Positions 1-13,100 of a stretch of DNA of 64,000 nucleotides are shown here, in pieces (within the stretch, counting starts at the first letter, position 1; every line of letters starts with the position of its first letter). The stretch comes from Dipylidium caninum (Eukaryota > Platyhelminthes > Cestoda > Cyclophyllidea > Dipylidiidae): NCBI GenBank assembly GCA_017562135.1, contig QEYB01000448.1, positions 1,178,001-1,242,000 on the forward strand. The letters run 5' to 3'. The notes beneath the pieces are model-generated. The model worked only from the letters and a program-made list of their open reading frames with translations. It had not been told where the DNA came from and did no database searches. Position numbers and translations under genes: made by a program.

Positions 1-2140
1 TGCGTATACTGAGTAAAAAGCAGAGAAGTATTAGCTAATGGTGGCAAAAGTTTCTCTCGAAGCCATCCCTATCCCGTTTATATGACGTCAGTGTACATTT
101 TATAGTTGTATGGTTTTTTATTGCCAGTGGGTTGTGGCGTTCGAGAATATCTACGCCAGGAAATGCTCACATTAAAGGGACTTGGGAACAATAGGAGTTT
201 GGGTGTAATTTTTCCAAAAATAGCTGATTTACCGGGATACCCGTCACTTATAGAGTGAAGTGAATTAAAGCGCATCCATAGCACCAAGGACACTAGTTCT
301 GATACCGAGAATTTAGGTAAGACTATTACCCATCCTAAACCGCACTCGTTTATGCAAATTCAAACGGGAGTTTTAGTTGAGATGATCGCAGTTTCTTACA
401 GGTGACTCTTCAGCTAGCCTACTCAGGTATTCAAAACTCTGTAAGCACGTGGAGGTGATGGAATTTATTTATTTGAAACTCAGCGCTCGATCAACACTTC
501 GTGTGGCGGAGTCGGTCCCCTTAAGTGAGGCCATAAACGGGTCGGGCAGATAACTGGTTGCCTCCGTGTCAGTTACTTCTCGGTTCGCCTGAAATTTGTT
601 TACTGAACACTAGAATTAGGCTCGTGGATAGCTGGTCTATTGGAGATCCGCCCTTCCGCGTAGAAAGATACTTGCTCCAGTTGCTAATATGGGATATGAA
701 GGATGGGGATAGACCGGTGAACGTGAACAGAAGAGGTTGTTTTCGCTCTCGACAGGACAAAAAGGTAAGACCGGGGATCCCACTGTATAAGTTGCACAAT
801 CGTGCGGAACGCTTGCACCCGGCGACTCTGCGGTGTGCTAAATGGCAGAAAAGTCAAGGCTATGGTGCATCAACTCTCCGCACCACCCGGATTTGGCCTT
901 CGCGTTCCCTCAACCTGATTGGTGGATTTTGCACCAATAGGAGACCGAGGACGTGGGTGGAGCATGGCGATTCTTGCATGTCCAACCCCATGCTCTCACT
1001 ATATCACATCCACGGGGGCCTAGCGGCGTCGGTAACCTTTTGGAGGACAGTTACCTTCAACTTCGTCATCTGTGTTTGTGGCACCTTGGCGCGTTCGTTA
1101 AACAAAAACCTAAAGGAGTCAAAAATTGCACCGCCTGAATTGGATCTACCTTCGTTTGGAGAGCCATCCGTAGGATGGAATTACACTTTTGAAGCACCTA
1201 TTCCTTATCACAATCGTAGTTAACCATCGTAATTAAGAGTGAGTTAATATTTTATTACATGTGAGTGAATTTCAGACAAACCTGCTTATTAATTTAATTA
1301 TTTTGCATTAGAACCAATTGCAGTGATTGTGCTTACGCGGTGAAAAGAAAAGTCGAGCCTCCAAATCTTGCCAAACCCATTCTATGTCCACAGAAATCTA
1401 GAGATTTTGAGTGTCCATGCTGTTCGGAATCATGAATATCACAGGCGGTGGGTTAAGTTGGCACTGATTTCACCCCAAAGTTCACGCTTCCAGCGCATGA
1501 CTGCTACACTGGCAACACCACTACCTTCCCTTTGCAATATTCTCCACTGGACCGCATTTAGAAATAATGAAAGGTGACACGCGAGAGGGGATTCACGCGT
1601 CTTAACAGAACTTTGTTAAGGACTCTATTCTTTTCATTTACATTCGCATTATTCTCTTGAGTTTGTTCTCAGTTAGCGAAGACTTGTGTAGTACCGTTAA
1701 CAGCGGAACCAGGGAAAGTGATTATCAGACATGAACCGACCTCAGTGGTAGACCAATTCACCACCGTCGAAATAAGAGTAATAAGGTCAATTTCTCATCG
1801 TTGGGGCAGTTACATCAAAAATTACGGTGAATGAGATTGACAGGTCATGCAGACCATAAATGACGGGACAATAATCCTCTCATATCCCTGAATAAGGCGA
1901 ATCGGAATGAACATATCGCTAGTGAATGCGAGTTGACTGCTGACAAGTGAATCGCGAAGCCTTCTTTCCTGTTTACTCGTGTTGAAAGAGATCAGTCAGT
2001 ACGACACTCCTAGGAATGAAGACTATGGGAATGTTTGGATTTGTGCACAATATGCGGCTTTTACGAATTCTTTTTAATGTTTTCATTTAGAGAGTGCATT
2101 TTTCCCACCTTCCTGTCTCAACCTAAGACGCATCACTTTC
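1..2140. other. Upstream region of the TSP1/PLAC gene; no secure gene
   Basis: This is the 5' flank of the secreted thrombospondin-repeat gene. The only notable content is a long open frame at 558-1223 on the plus strand, listed separately. I see no recognisable domain, RNA gene, TATA box or repeat. Confidence 0.5.
558..1223 (+). CDS. Long open reading frame, unidentified; may be chance
   Basis: This is the longest open frame in the window, about 221 codons, with its first true ATG at 696 giving about 175 residues. I recognise no domain. The predicted protein is rich in Arg, Trp and Cys, shows no signal peptide and looks like non-coding translation. A GT at 766 preceded by AAAAAG could be a splice donor, so part of it could be an exon. 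An open frame this long is only marginally unexpected by chance in 64 kb, so I treat it as a weak candidate. Confidence 0.12.
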   Translation: MPPCQLLLGSPEICLLNTRIRLVDSWSIGDPPFRVERYLLQLLIWDMKDGDRPVNVNRRGCFRSRQDKKVRPGIPLYKLHNRAERLHPATLRCAKWQKSQGYGASTLRTTRIWPSRSLNLIGGFCTNRRPRTWVEHGDSCMSNPMLSLYHIHGGLAASVTFWRTVTFNFVICVCGTLARSLNKNLKESKIAPPELDLPSFGEPSVGWNYTFEAPIPYHNRS

Positions 2141-2223
2141 ATGGCTTCCCATCCGTCTCCTTCGATGTGGATCTTTATCTTCCTTGTCGTCTCTCTGCTG
2201 CAATGTAAAGTCGGTTCAGCAGG
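2141..2223 (+). other. First coding exon with signal peptide
   Basis: The ATG at 2141 opens 27 codons of a typical signal peptide: a short polar N-terminus, then Trp-Ile-Phe-Ile-Phe-Leu-Val-Val, then Gly-Ser-Ala. The exon ends in phase 2 at a GG/GTAAGA donor. The next exon at 3675 starts with one base that completes a Gly codon, which is why I join them. No other nearby ATG gives a hydrophobic leader in the right phase. Confidence 0.75.
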
Positions 2224-5200
2224 GTAAGAACATTCCACAGTAATTGAAATTCAAGGTATTAAGGCTAATAGCCAGGGGTGGGCCCAGGGTAGACAGCGAG
2301 ATGGACGACAAACAACTGTTACTAGTGTGAATATTTTATGTGCATTCCCCTCGAACCACCATGCCATTAGACATCAGAAATTTCGATCATCTAGACAAGG
2401 CGCCAAAACAGTACTTTGTTGTGTTTTCGTTTGGTGAGCCGAAACACTTTCTTGGCACGCTAAATTCGAGGCGAAATCTCGCCTTTATCGCCCCAGTCTG
2501 ACTCTCGAGAGGCTTTCATCTAGGAACTCCATGACAACGAAGAGAAGAGGGCGAACGTGACGCGTTTTGATACACAGGTCATACTGAAACCGCATCTCTC
2601 CTCCTATCTTCTAATGCTCACGTTTTGACGTGTTTGCGACCTAATTAGTGGGCAGTTAAGATTCTCTACCACAGGTGTGTTGAGGTTACCACGCAACCTC
2701 CATGTGATAAGTCTCTCACAGTAGCCTAGCAACTTGGCAGCGTACGAATTCAGGAAATGGCGGGTAAATGCTCTGGCTCAGGTGAATTGAGCATGTGAAG
2801 ACAGCGAAACTCCTGCCAAATTACAGGGTGGTCTCGCCGAAACCGAGAATATTTCCCTCACCGAGGTAAAAGTTGGGCGACTTTTATGCAGGAAAGGCAA
2901 TAGGGATTGTTAGAGTCCTCATAAGTGGCCTGTTTGTTGCGGCAAAAATGCTAATCTCTCGTAGAATCGAGTGTCTAAGACAGAGCATTATGTAAATTGG
3001 GGGGAATTCACTTGCATTGAATACAGGCCTTAAGAATGTTGTTTTTTTCAAGCCCAGACACGATTTTGCTCCTACTTTCCCGCCAAAATCAACTCCTTTT
3101 CACTGGAAAGAAAGATGGGAGGCATAAATATTTGAAATAACTCATTCGTCCTTTTGGGCTTTTTATTTTCCCCTTTTACCACTGCACTAAAATTCGACTT
3201 GGAAGCGTTTGTTCAGGATAATGTCCACGTGGCACGGTACGCAGGCCTGCGTACAATTCACATGAAATAGTCAACTAGTAAAAGGCTAAACCAGGCCGCC
3301 CAAGAAGGATAGTTTGGGACAATAAAATGAAACTTGTTAAGCATGAATACTGTGAACCCACGTTGTTTGAGTGCAGTGATGCCACAAACGCAGGGGGTAC
3401 AGGCGAAGTGGTCCCCGTGGCCGCGTTTCATCCACCACTGTTGTTATGTGCGTGCGAAAGACCCGAGGCATAGTGGTGTGGGTTGGAACGGGGGAATGTA
3501 CTTTCACTTAAATCACAATAATTTTGAAGAAGGCACTTACTGTCAGTCGGTTACGTCACAATTTACTTAAACTTCAACCGTTTGATTGTGCACCTCAAGA
3601 CGGGTGGATACGTAGGGCTATACACCGCCAAGTGAATGTCTCCACCCGAGTGGTCTCTCATTCCATCCTTTTAGTGGTCCAGAATGGCTGGCCACCGATG
3701 TGTGGGATCGTTGTTCACCGGTTTGCGGTCCAGGTATTCAGCACAAGAAATATGTCTGCGTCCGGACGGGCCGTTACGACGCTGTCAAACTTCTGCCGGA
3801 TCGCCTCTGTGGTCCTGCCCTGTCCGAGTACCCGCCGGATGCGGTTCGAGAGTGCAATTGGGGCGACTGTGACCGAAAGACCTGGTGGAGGGCCTCGAAC
3901 TGGTCAACCTGCTCTCAGCCTTGCGGCAACCTCGGCTTCACCACTCGCGAGGTGGAATGCGTGATGAGCGGAGAGGAGGGCGAAATTGTAATCGACTCAC
4001 AGTACGAGAATACCTACTGTGATCCCAGAAGACGACCCGAATCACGGGGCATTTGCAATCACTTCAACTGCCCTGCAGAGTTCCAACCGCTTGAGTGGCA
4101 AAAGGTGTGTATGTGTGTGTGTTGCGTGTGTCTTACAATTAACACGTATTTTTCCTAGTAAATGTCACCTTTTATGCGCATACTCTTGCAAAATTTTTTC
4201 TTTTGACAAATTTAAAGTCGCCTTGATCGCCCACCCACTCTTCTTAGCAGGGCATTTTTTTAAATCACAGTTGCGCTGAGGGTGTGGGGATGCTAGGCGC
4301 TTCCCTGATTGCCCAAATCATTTGGTGGTGATTAGCGAATCCAATTTTCATCCTAAGTTGTCACCGCTTTAGATGGCCTTCCCAGGACAATCTTCCCAGT
4401 ACTTACGACTAGACGCCGCAAGTAGGCCGCGGCGGTAGCGGAATTCTTCCATTCCCACTTGACAATGTGATTTCGCATTGGGATACATTTTGCCTTGTTT
4501 TTCTTTTCATATTCTTCTACAATGACTGTTCGGAGACCAACCACGAGGGTATGCAAAGCATCCTTACGTGGTAGAATTTTCAGGGGTATTTCCTCATGAC
4601 GCAGACAGTTGCTGAATGTGCTTAATGGATTTAACTGGGTTCTCAGAGAATAAGCAGCTGCTGCAATCACCTCACGTTTGTTACCTGACGCCATCTTCGT
4701 CTTGAAGTTGTTACATCTACTCTAAGTTGTCAAGAGACGGGGGTAAACACCCTGTGCTGTCAAATGAGACAGCAGGTAACGTTGAGCATGTGATGACTAC
4801 ATTCTTATAATTTTTCAGTGTAAGCAAACAGACCCTTGCAAAAGCGGTGTACAAATTCGTCAGTTGTCGTGTCGCTCGTTAACTGCCAACGGAGAGTACG
4901 TGGAACTCCCAAAGATGGCTTGCTACATGGAGCCTAAACCGCCTCCCTCGACGTGGCGAAGGTGCTACATACCCGAGATCAGCGCCCAATGCAAGCAAAA
5001 TCCCCCGGTTATTGACGAAACGAAAATGGTTGTCGTGCAAATGCGAGCGGTAAGACTGAGGCTGCCCCCCCCCCCCTCCCGCCTTGAGTGTAGTCGACGT
5101 GAGTTTGTAGGGCGCAGTCCTTGGCACCGTCCCCGCCATCCGAAGGTTGCCCCAGTTGGTAAAATAAGGACCATGCTGGAATGATAGACTTAGCATGCTG

Positions 5201-8200
5201 TGAGAATATATGAGGCTCTAGTGCAATGGGTGCTATTAAACGAACCCGTTTGTGGATGCACAAGCACAAGTTGATGTGGAACGTGGGGAACATTGGCGTC
5301 TCCTCGCCTCTCCACGGCGAAGTTTCACCCCACCCGCTGTCTTGGAGGTCAAAGTCAGCCTTATTAACCTCAAACCGAACAAGCAAGAAAGCGTCCTACT
5401 TTCCTTTCACGCTTAGAAATGGAGGGAGTTAAAACGGTTCTCGCAGGGAGGCACTTTCGATCATTGTTAGACACATCGCGTAGATCCATTTTTTCTACCC
5501 TTTACCCTTTTGATAATAAAAATAGTGACGACAATAGCTCTGAACGCAAACGTTCATAAGGCTTGGGGTTATTCAGGAGTCCTTTATCAAGTCAACGACT
5601 CGGAATTGACTAGTAGAAACACTAGTTGCATACTTCGTGTCGTCTCCCACTTGGGCTTTATTTTTTCGTTGGTTAGAAATCTACGGAAATACTTTTGGTG
5701 CTTAGTCCCAGGTATTCTTAAAAGAATCACACTGTTGAAATTCTTTAATGGCCTCCTCTACTCCTTTATAATATATCATAAGGTCACTGGCAGTTGAGAC
5801 TGCCTCTGTATGAAAATTATACAATCGACAGTAGTATCTGTCAGTGTGATTTATTATAAGTCTACGAATTTTCCCGAAGGTTAACAATGAAAACGATGAT
5901 TTATTTGACTGCTGGTGCTTCAGATATCAGAGTCATAAGACATTAATGCCTTTGCAATATTACACGAAGAGAAGGAGTGTCTAATTGTGGTGCAATTGCA
6001 CAGGTCCGCAAAATGCGTCTTCAAGTGGGCCAAGAGGCCTACATTCTGCCTGGAACCCGGCTGTCAATCAAGTGTCCGGTGAAGTTCTTCTCCAGTTCAA
6101 ACCTCATCTGGTGGCACAAAAACCTCGGGAATTTCACCTATAGTGGTAGCCTGAACAACCAAAGTGGCATGATCTTCGTCAGCAAGTCCGGTAATCTTGT
6201 GATTCGACGCTTCAGCAGCGCGGACGAGGGCGAGTGGCGCTGCAAGGCGGGCAACGACGGGCCCAGTGCAGCCATCATGCTTCACTACAACCTCCCATCA
6301 CAAGGCTTGGCCGATTGGGGAGCGAGGAATCCGAAACGCAACACGGAAATGCAAAATGAAGATCCAGCTGTAGTTATGACTCGTCAGAAGCTTGTCCGGT
6401 GGGTGGAGGGTCCGTGGTCTAATTGTTCTGTGCCCTGTGGCGGCCAGGGCATTCAAACTCGTGTGGTGCGCTGCGAACTGCTGGATACCGGTGTTTACCA
6501 CGTCCTCGACGATGAGGAGTGTCAACGACAGTTTCTCGTGAAACCAAAGACTCAGCGAGTGTGCATTAACCTGCCCAAGTGCCCGATGTGGAAACTCCGT
6601 AATGCTGATTACTCAAAGGTATGTTTACTGTCACCTTTGGAGGTTTATTAGCCCGAGGGGGGGGGCGGGGGGGCCTGAGTCAGAATAGTCATATTTCTTT
6701 AGCAGTTTGATTGTCTCCAAACGTTAAATTGTTACAATACGATGCTGCGTTTGGTGTAAATATTACACTCACAGCATGATACGTGGGTGGGAGCGCAGAA
6801 TTAGATCATCAAGTAACTACTCTGTCCCTCAACTTGATCATCCATTTCACTTGGCAAGGAAGCGCCACCTTCACTGAACAAGATTGCGTGTCAATTATCC
6901 CCTATTTCGTCCCTTCTTTATTGTTTATGACGTGGCTGAATGCCTGACTGTAGGTATTTGCTGTTTTCTCACCAGTCTGAGTGTAATTCGAAGGTGTACC
7001 CTGGACAATGCCAGATGTCGAGACGCCTTCGATGTGTACTGGAGAGAGGGGAGGCGAGACACGCTGCTAGAAGGGCAAGTTTGCCCATTTTCATGCTGGA
7101 GAAGTTGAAGGACATCAGTTTCTCGCTTTCTTTACGAATTGTTAGTTTTCACGACCTACTAGGTTGCATTGAGTCTCGTTGAGCATCCACTTCGTAACGT
7201 CCCGCTTCCATCACCTCCGAGTGAACTCCTCCTCAGACGTCCGGGGATGTAACCGACATCGTCAGGTCTTGGCCTCGGTGGTGGTTTAGGGGTGGCAGAC
7301 AATTTGCTGCCAACGAACTCGTCCCTGTCATAGCTTTACTAAGTTAACTAGCTGTAACCCTAAGCATTTTGTTCAGCTCTGATAAAAAAACGAGCTTTCT
7401 ACATGAAAGACGCCCCTCCCGGGATGAGGGTAAAGTCGTTTAATGTGACAAATATGCGAAATTATGAAGGTAGACCTCGTGAATCTTCTCGATACTGTGA
7501 ATTGGAATAACGTAATGTTAGGAAGGCGTGAAAAATTGTTGGCTGACATTTTCCGACTCATCAAATCCTTGTGTGCTCTATTATCCAATAGAATTCGTCT
7601 TACCGCATCTTTTGCTGCCATGCATCATCACATCTTCAAAGGCGGATTAAAGAAAAAAGGAATCCAATATTCTGCCGCTCATTTTTCTCGAAAAACAGCT
7701 TGTCAGCCTCTTCCACCTCCACGGTATTTTTACCTCATATCTACTGCGGCAATCACAAAAGAGACTGGACTAGCGATATTATTTGCCTTTCATTTAACAG
7801 GACGACTTTCATATTCTGGAAGAGTTTCACTGAGTTAAGCTAAATTCGCAGGAGCATGCAAAGACTCCCCATCACCCCTCATCCATCGAAGCTGGTGCCC
7901 CGTAAAAGTGGCTTAAGCAAGTGAATGGGCGGGGGGGGGAGGAAATTAATGAATGCACTTAGACATCCCTCTGTGGCGAATCAAAGGAAAGTTGTTCTCT
8001 TGACGTACACCTCGTTTGACACTCCGCCGACTTTCTTTTTTTTCTACTAAATCAAGTGAGACAATCGATTAAAAGTCACACCCACACTTGTGATGGAGCT
8101 GGCAGCTGCACAGTAGTGTCTCTACTGCCTTCTTCTCTGCCAACACCTACCTTTCCTGCCGGCTCCGCCAGAGTCGGCATACCAAGCAGCACAAATGAGA

Positions 8201-10172
8201 GGGGGTTTTGGTTTTCAGAGGACTGCACTACGAAGAGGCTAATGTGGTTAGGCGCAGAGTTGATACTACGAGGGTCACTTCTCTGTAGAGACGAAGCAAA
8301 GAGACGTGAAAATACAAGCGTTGGAGTTTTGAGTTGGAAGCACATGCCTTCACTGCGTATGTACTAAATCAGTTTAGTTCAGTCATTGTAACCGCGGGAT
8401 ATGACACTATACGGCAGCAGCTTCGCATTTGGCATAGCTCACTTGAAACAGACGCCAACTCCAGCTGCATTCGTTGACCCACTTCACTGTACAGGGCGTT
8501 ACACTGTGGCCAGCACAGGCCGCCAAGGTCCCAGAGTGGAGTCTCCCTCTTCCCCTTCCTCTCCCCGATCCCTGATGTCAGGAATCCTCAATGTGGAGCT
8601 ATTCTCTTTTGTCTTCGTAAAGATCCCGGATATTGCAAAAGTGCGTGGACTTGTCACATCCCTAGTCGGTGCTCCATTTATCTAAATTTGGAGAACTTTT
8701 ATAAACTGGAGATTGTCATTCCGATTAATTTGTGGGCATGAAAGCAATGGAGGGATGCTACTGTGCTTGAAGAAGGTTGGAATTACGAAATTCCTCAAGA
8801 AGATGCAGATTACTAGAAGTGATTGTCGGGGAGTCTGCGAGTCAGGATAAAATTGTTATCCACGCACTTAGATGTGATTTGTTGCTCGATCACCGTCCTC
8901 CATTGTTTACTTTGAGTCAACGCATAAGCCTTCACTTGCAGCCGTGTTCTGAAGGAACAAGCAGTACTGACTAGTGGGCAATTCTGCTATATCCTCGGTT
9001 CCGGTTTTAGTGTTTTGACAACTGCATTGCGGTGGGCCGCGGCACGTATGGCGGACATTTGGGCTGCATGTTGGGAGGTGTGGAAATACCGGCGCACCAC
9101 TGTGAGCAAATGACCAAGCCCGACATCTCCTGCGAAAACCCCTCATGCCAGGCCAAATGGATAGTCTCTGAGTGGTCCAAGGTGGGTATCATCCACGCTC
9201 TTCCATGCCTACTTCAGCCTTTTTGCCTTAATTTCAAAAAATGAGGGAGGTTAGTTGATCTGACCACAAAATTATTCTCCGTAGTGCTCCGTCTCGTGCG
9301 GCGGGACCGGGTACCAGTACCGAGAACAGAAATGTGTGTGGGCCGAGTCTGGAAGACCCGCTGGATCTGCCTGCTACGGTGCTAACATCGAGGCTCCGCC
9401 TGCTGTCCAACAATGCCAAGCCAAACCCTGCAAAACTCGTGAGTTCCCTTCCCATCACCCTCCTCCGATGCTACACACTTTAAAAAGGCAGAAAAGCAAC
9501 AATGATACACACTCCCCTCCGGCCTTGCTTAGCATGTCTGGAACGATGTTATCAAATTACTAAGATGACTGATGCATCCTTTGTTGCAGCATACAAAAAA
9601 ACCAAAAATCGCTACTATCCTCTATTTTACTCACAACTCCTCCTTTTACTTGTTTTCCTAACCTTCACTCGGGTTAGACTTTGACATTTAGAAAGTTAGC
9701 CCGTGTATAAAACTGGATCCACCTTAAGGCAGAGGCCTTTCTTGTTTGAATCTATTTCACGACGTCATGGTGTGAGCACAGAAATGGCGAAGGGTGATTT
9801 GTTATTGGAGTAAACAATGTCATGAGGTAGCCTTTTGAAGTAAAGATTACTTTCAGATTGGATTTTATCACAGACTCGATGTAACAACGGTTAAATTGGA
9901 AGGTGAACAGCTTAAAATGCACCATAAAGTAGTCAATTTTTTGGTTGATTTGACTGACACTTGGAATAGTCTTGGAATACACACGGAGCCGATGCTTTCA
10001 CAAATCGCCTTTCCCACCAACTTACCCATTTCACCTAAACTTTCCAGTGTGCATCGACTTGTCGGATCAGTGTCCCAAGTACCGTCATTGGTGCACCTTC
10101 CATACCTTTAAGTACAACTGTTGCAAGACGTGCCGCGACTACGCGCTTGAGGTCAGCCAACTTGGGAGCTGA
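2141..10172 (+). CDS. Secreted ADAMTS-like/papilin-like protein (signal peptide, TSP1 repeats, Ig, TSP1 repeats, PLAC)
   Basis: The model has eight exons: 2141-2223, 3675-4104, 4819-5049, 6004-6618, 6976-7074, 9011-9181, 9285-9438 and 10048-10172. Together they give 1908 bp in frame, 635 residues. Residues 1-27 form a signal peptide with a hydrophobic core (IFIFLVVSLL) before a GSA cleavage site. TSP1 repeats start near residues 32 (VWDRCSPVCGPG), 98 (NWSTCSQPCG) and 166 (EWQKCKQTDPC). An Ig domain spans about 249-342, with Cys272, Trp284/285 and Cys328 in EGEWRC. Further TSP1 units start near 381 (GPWSNCSVPCGGQG), 442 and 536 (EWSKCSVSCGGTG). The C-terminal 40 residues form a PLAC domain ending in YNCCKTCRDY. 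There is no metalloprotease domain, so the role is probably extracellular-matrix organisation, as in ADAMTS-like and papilin families. All intron phases agree, and three introns fall after the residue preceding a TSP1 core. The fifth TSP1 repeat looks incomplete where exon 5 meets exon 6, so one exon may be missing. Confidence 0.85.
4105..4131. repeat. GT-rich microsatellite overlapping a splice donor
   Basis: A (GT)n-like tract starts exactly at the donor of exon 2 of the TSP1/PLAC gene (AAAG/GTGTGTATGTGTG), giving several GT dinucleotides that compete for the same boundary. Position 4105 keeps phase 0 with the next exon. Confidence 0.7.
5065..5076. repeat. Poly-C run of 12
   Basis: Twelve consecutive C lie 15 bases inside the intron that follows exon 3 (donor GTAAGA at 5050). 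Confidence 0.85.
6657..6673. repeat. G-run in intron
   Basis: Nine G, one C and seven G lie 38 bases downstream of the exon 4 donor at 6619. Intronic G-runs can act as splicing enhancers in animals; here that is inference. Confidence 0.8.
7075..9010 (+). other. GC-AG intron of the TSP1/PLAC gene
   Basis: Exon 5 runs in phase 0 to AGAAGG at 7074 and is followed by GCAAGT, the consensus of GC-type donors. The nearest GT (7079) would shift the frame relative to the next exon, which begins TGT TTT GAC at 9011 after CGGTTTTAG in phase 0. The intron is 1936 bp, or shorter if an additional exon lies inside it. Confidence 0.6.
8452..8640 (+). other. Possible extra exon of the TSP1/PLAC gene
   Basis: This stretch follows an AG (GAAACAG), stays open in phase 0 for 63 codons and ends AAA/GTGCGT in phase 0, so it would insert cleanly between exons 5 and 6. 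It ends in Lys directly before the Cys of the next exon, as the TSP1 exons of this gene do, and contains a VDPLHC motif like the tail of a TSP1 repeat. Against it, the acceptor has a poor pyrimidine tract, and the expected Trp and other Cys residues are absent. Confidence 0.2.
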
Positions 10173-13100
10173 ACATGCGGTGCACAGGAGCAGCCTCCCC
10201 AATGCCTCCACCTTTGGTACTTGAATATGCCGAACGCACAAAATTCATTAACATCCTCATCACCATTGGCATCTCACATTTCCCAAACCAGGGTGGTGCG
10301 ATCCTCTTGCTTCAGCCCCGCCTCTCCGTGCTCCGCCTCGCCCCGCCCCACCTCACCTCACCTCGCCCCGTGACTTGGGTCTTTCGACCCGTCCCGACTG
10401 ATCCCCCCTGGCAAATACTCCATTAACTCGTGTGTACATTAGCCTCGTACGAGGGTCCATTCACCGACTTGGTTGGCAGACATGCTGCTTAAGACGCTCG
10501 ATGACATCTATTTTTATTTTCTATTGGATTTGCCAGAACCGACTTGAAGTGAACTGACAAGATTATGCGTAAAGAAGAAAATGTGAAAATTGAATCCTGA
10601 TCCCTTTTCTGACACGTTTTCGGTTGTGGATCTGCTCGATTATTTCTTTAAGAGTCTCATAACTCAACTGCATATATACCTCATACCACGCTTTTTATCT
10701 TATATTGTTGTTGAGGGTGACGAAGGAGGTCTTGCACACCGTCAAGCCTGTTTTCCTCCCATCCGTGTGACAAACCGCCCCTATCCAGAACTAAAATGCA
10801 CAATCCACACCCAGTTAGGGCGGGTGTACGAGATAGGGACAGCATCTACTGGTATAGGGAGCTTAAAAATAAGCCGATGACAAGCGGCAAGTAGGCTGGA
10901 TAAAAGAATATGCGACAACTAATGGGAAAGTAGCCTTTTTTCCACCATTAAGACACCGTCATTCCACCGCTCGCCATCCACTATCTGGTTGTTACCTTCT
11001 GGCCTACCATCTTTCATAACGGTAGACTTAAGGTCGTCCTCGTAGCTTCATGTTTTACACCGTAAAACAAGTCGGAATTTACTGCCTGATTAACAAGTTC
11101 TCTCATCACCTTTTGTTATCCCTGTGAAATGAATAAAAGAGCAATCAAGGGGCGGGCAGTTGCGCTGTGAGCCACACCTCGGCGAAAAGGCAGGAGATGA
11201 AAATTCACTTGCTCCTATCTTGCGTATTTATGCCTCATTGTCTTAAAGCACTAACTCACTGACCCCTCGAGAGGGAGCAATTAGGAAGACTGACATTTGA
11301 GGACGAAGGCGCAACTTCTTGTGACGGCACTAGTCCCGATTCCCCTCCGACTGTACCTACCGTCAGGATTTGCCTATTCCCAGTTTGTCTCATATCACCT
11401 GGGCCGCAATGAGATGCTCCAAGGTTGCACTGCAAATGGGTTGGGTGGAGGAGGTTGTGTAAAGGACCGCAACTATCCTCGAGAGGCGTTGCTGACTGTC
11501 GAAATGGTGATCGTCTTTCACACGGGGTAGACATTTCTACAACTCTAGCGACAGAACGAGTGAATCTCCTCCACCTGCCAAGTGAAGAGTGCCTCGCCGT
11601 TGTTTTGACCCGAAAATCAACTTGGCAGTGCTGACAAAGTGCGTGAGGCAACTGTTCCTCCCCTTAATTCAGTTGGGCGAGCTCACTCGCATCGGGCCGA
11701 AGTGGAGTGCTGGACGGTGCTTTAATCGCACTATATTTGTGCAATGAGCTCGAAAGTTGTTGCACTCTCACTGTTAGAACCGACTAGAGAGAGTGTTGTA
11801 ATAAACCTGGTTCCCATTTGTGTCCACACGTAGGCGCCTCCATCCTTGATTAATGGAACATCGCTTAACGATTCATACTTCAAGAGGAGTAAACTAACCA
11901 GTACTTCAGATTCCCTCAGTTTTGTCAAATAAAACCGTGTCAGAGACAAAAGTACGCACTGTTTCCCTTACTTTTAAGCAGATTTATAAAGTATTCAGTT
12001 AATATCTCCGGGTATGGAGGAGTTTCGCCCTGGTAATATAAACCAGCCGCTTGAACTTCTAGGCTTTCATGACGGTAGTCGAGGTATGTTGAGGAGTGGC
12101 GCTCCGTGAGGTTGTGAGGGTGTGACGACTCCTGCGGGACAGATGGAGAAGCTGAAGCATCCGACAACCTAACATATTTTTTGTGTTCCTCTGGTCATTC
12201 CAAAGGTGGACTTCAAAGCTCCAAAAATGAATGCGTGTGGGAGAGTTTCGTGGGAGTCGTAAAACATGAAGTTTGCGGCAAATTTAAACGCCTAACGGCG
12301 ATTGTGCCTCAGTTCGCACTACTTGCCATTCATCGGACCACGCGGGAGGAGCGGCCTCCTTGAACGTGGAATAGGCAAATAAATGAACCTTACAACTTGG
12401 CGCTGACGCCTTTGTGGCAGGCACAAGCTCCTTTACCGAGATTTTGCTATTGCGAAAAATTTAAATTTCGGTTAATACGACTTCACTGCAGCATAGCGAA
12501 TCGCTGCTGGCCCGTATTTCCAGGGAACCAGCAGAACAGATCATTTATATCGCAGTCAGTTGGAAATGCAGAGGAATAATGCCGTTAACCGGGCGTGCTC
12601 GTTCCACCTTAAAGTTGGGGTTTCGGGTGGAGTTAGGTGACGTGGAGAGTGTTTTAAGCGCCGCGACTTCGGGCAGAGAGAGTAGAAAAAGTGATGCAAG
12701 TCCACGTCTTGCACTCGAATACCAGTGCAAGTTGTTATACTAGAACATCCTGACAAATTTCGCGCCATTGTGAAAAGGGAGACTTTTCTCGAGGCGATAC
12801 CCCCTAATCTACATGCATCAGCTTGCCAAATAAGCGAATTTCAGTGGGAAGACAGTACCTTTTAGTTCCGCCTTTGAATCACTTTCCCGGATATCAGTAC
12901 CCTTGGAGTCTTTTTTTTTTCACGGTCCCAGCCTACTGATGCCAAATCGGCATCCAGCAAAAACTCACAAGTGGCATGAATTACAAATTAGCGCTTCCTT
13001 GTAAGGGTACAGCTACGCCGGTGAAGAGGCTATTAAAAAGCCGTTGACTTTGACTTTGATGCCATTGCAGGCGGCATATGCAACTCAGTGGTGTACTTAC

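Noticed and set aside
11256..11651. 131-codon minus-strand ORF
   Set aside because: Cys/Ser/Pro-rich translation without a domain, in the 3' flank of a plus-strand gene and overlapping plus-strand frames.
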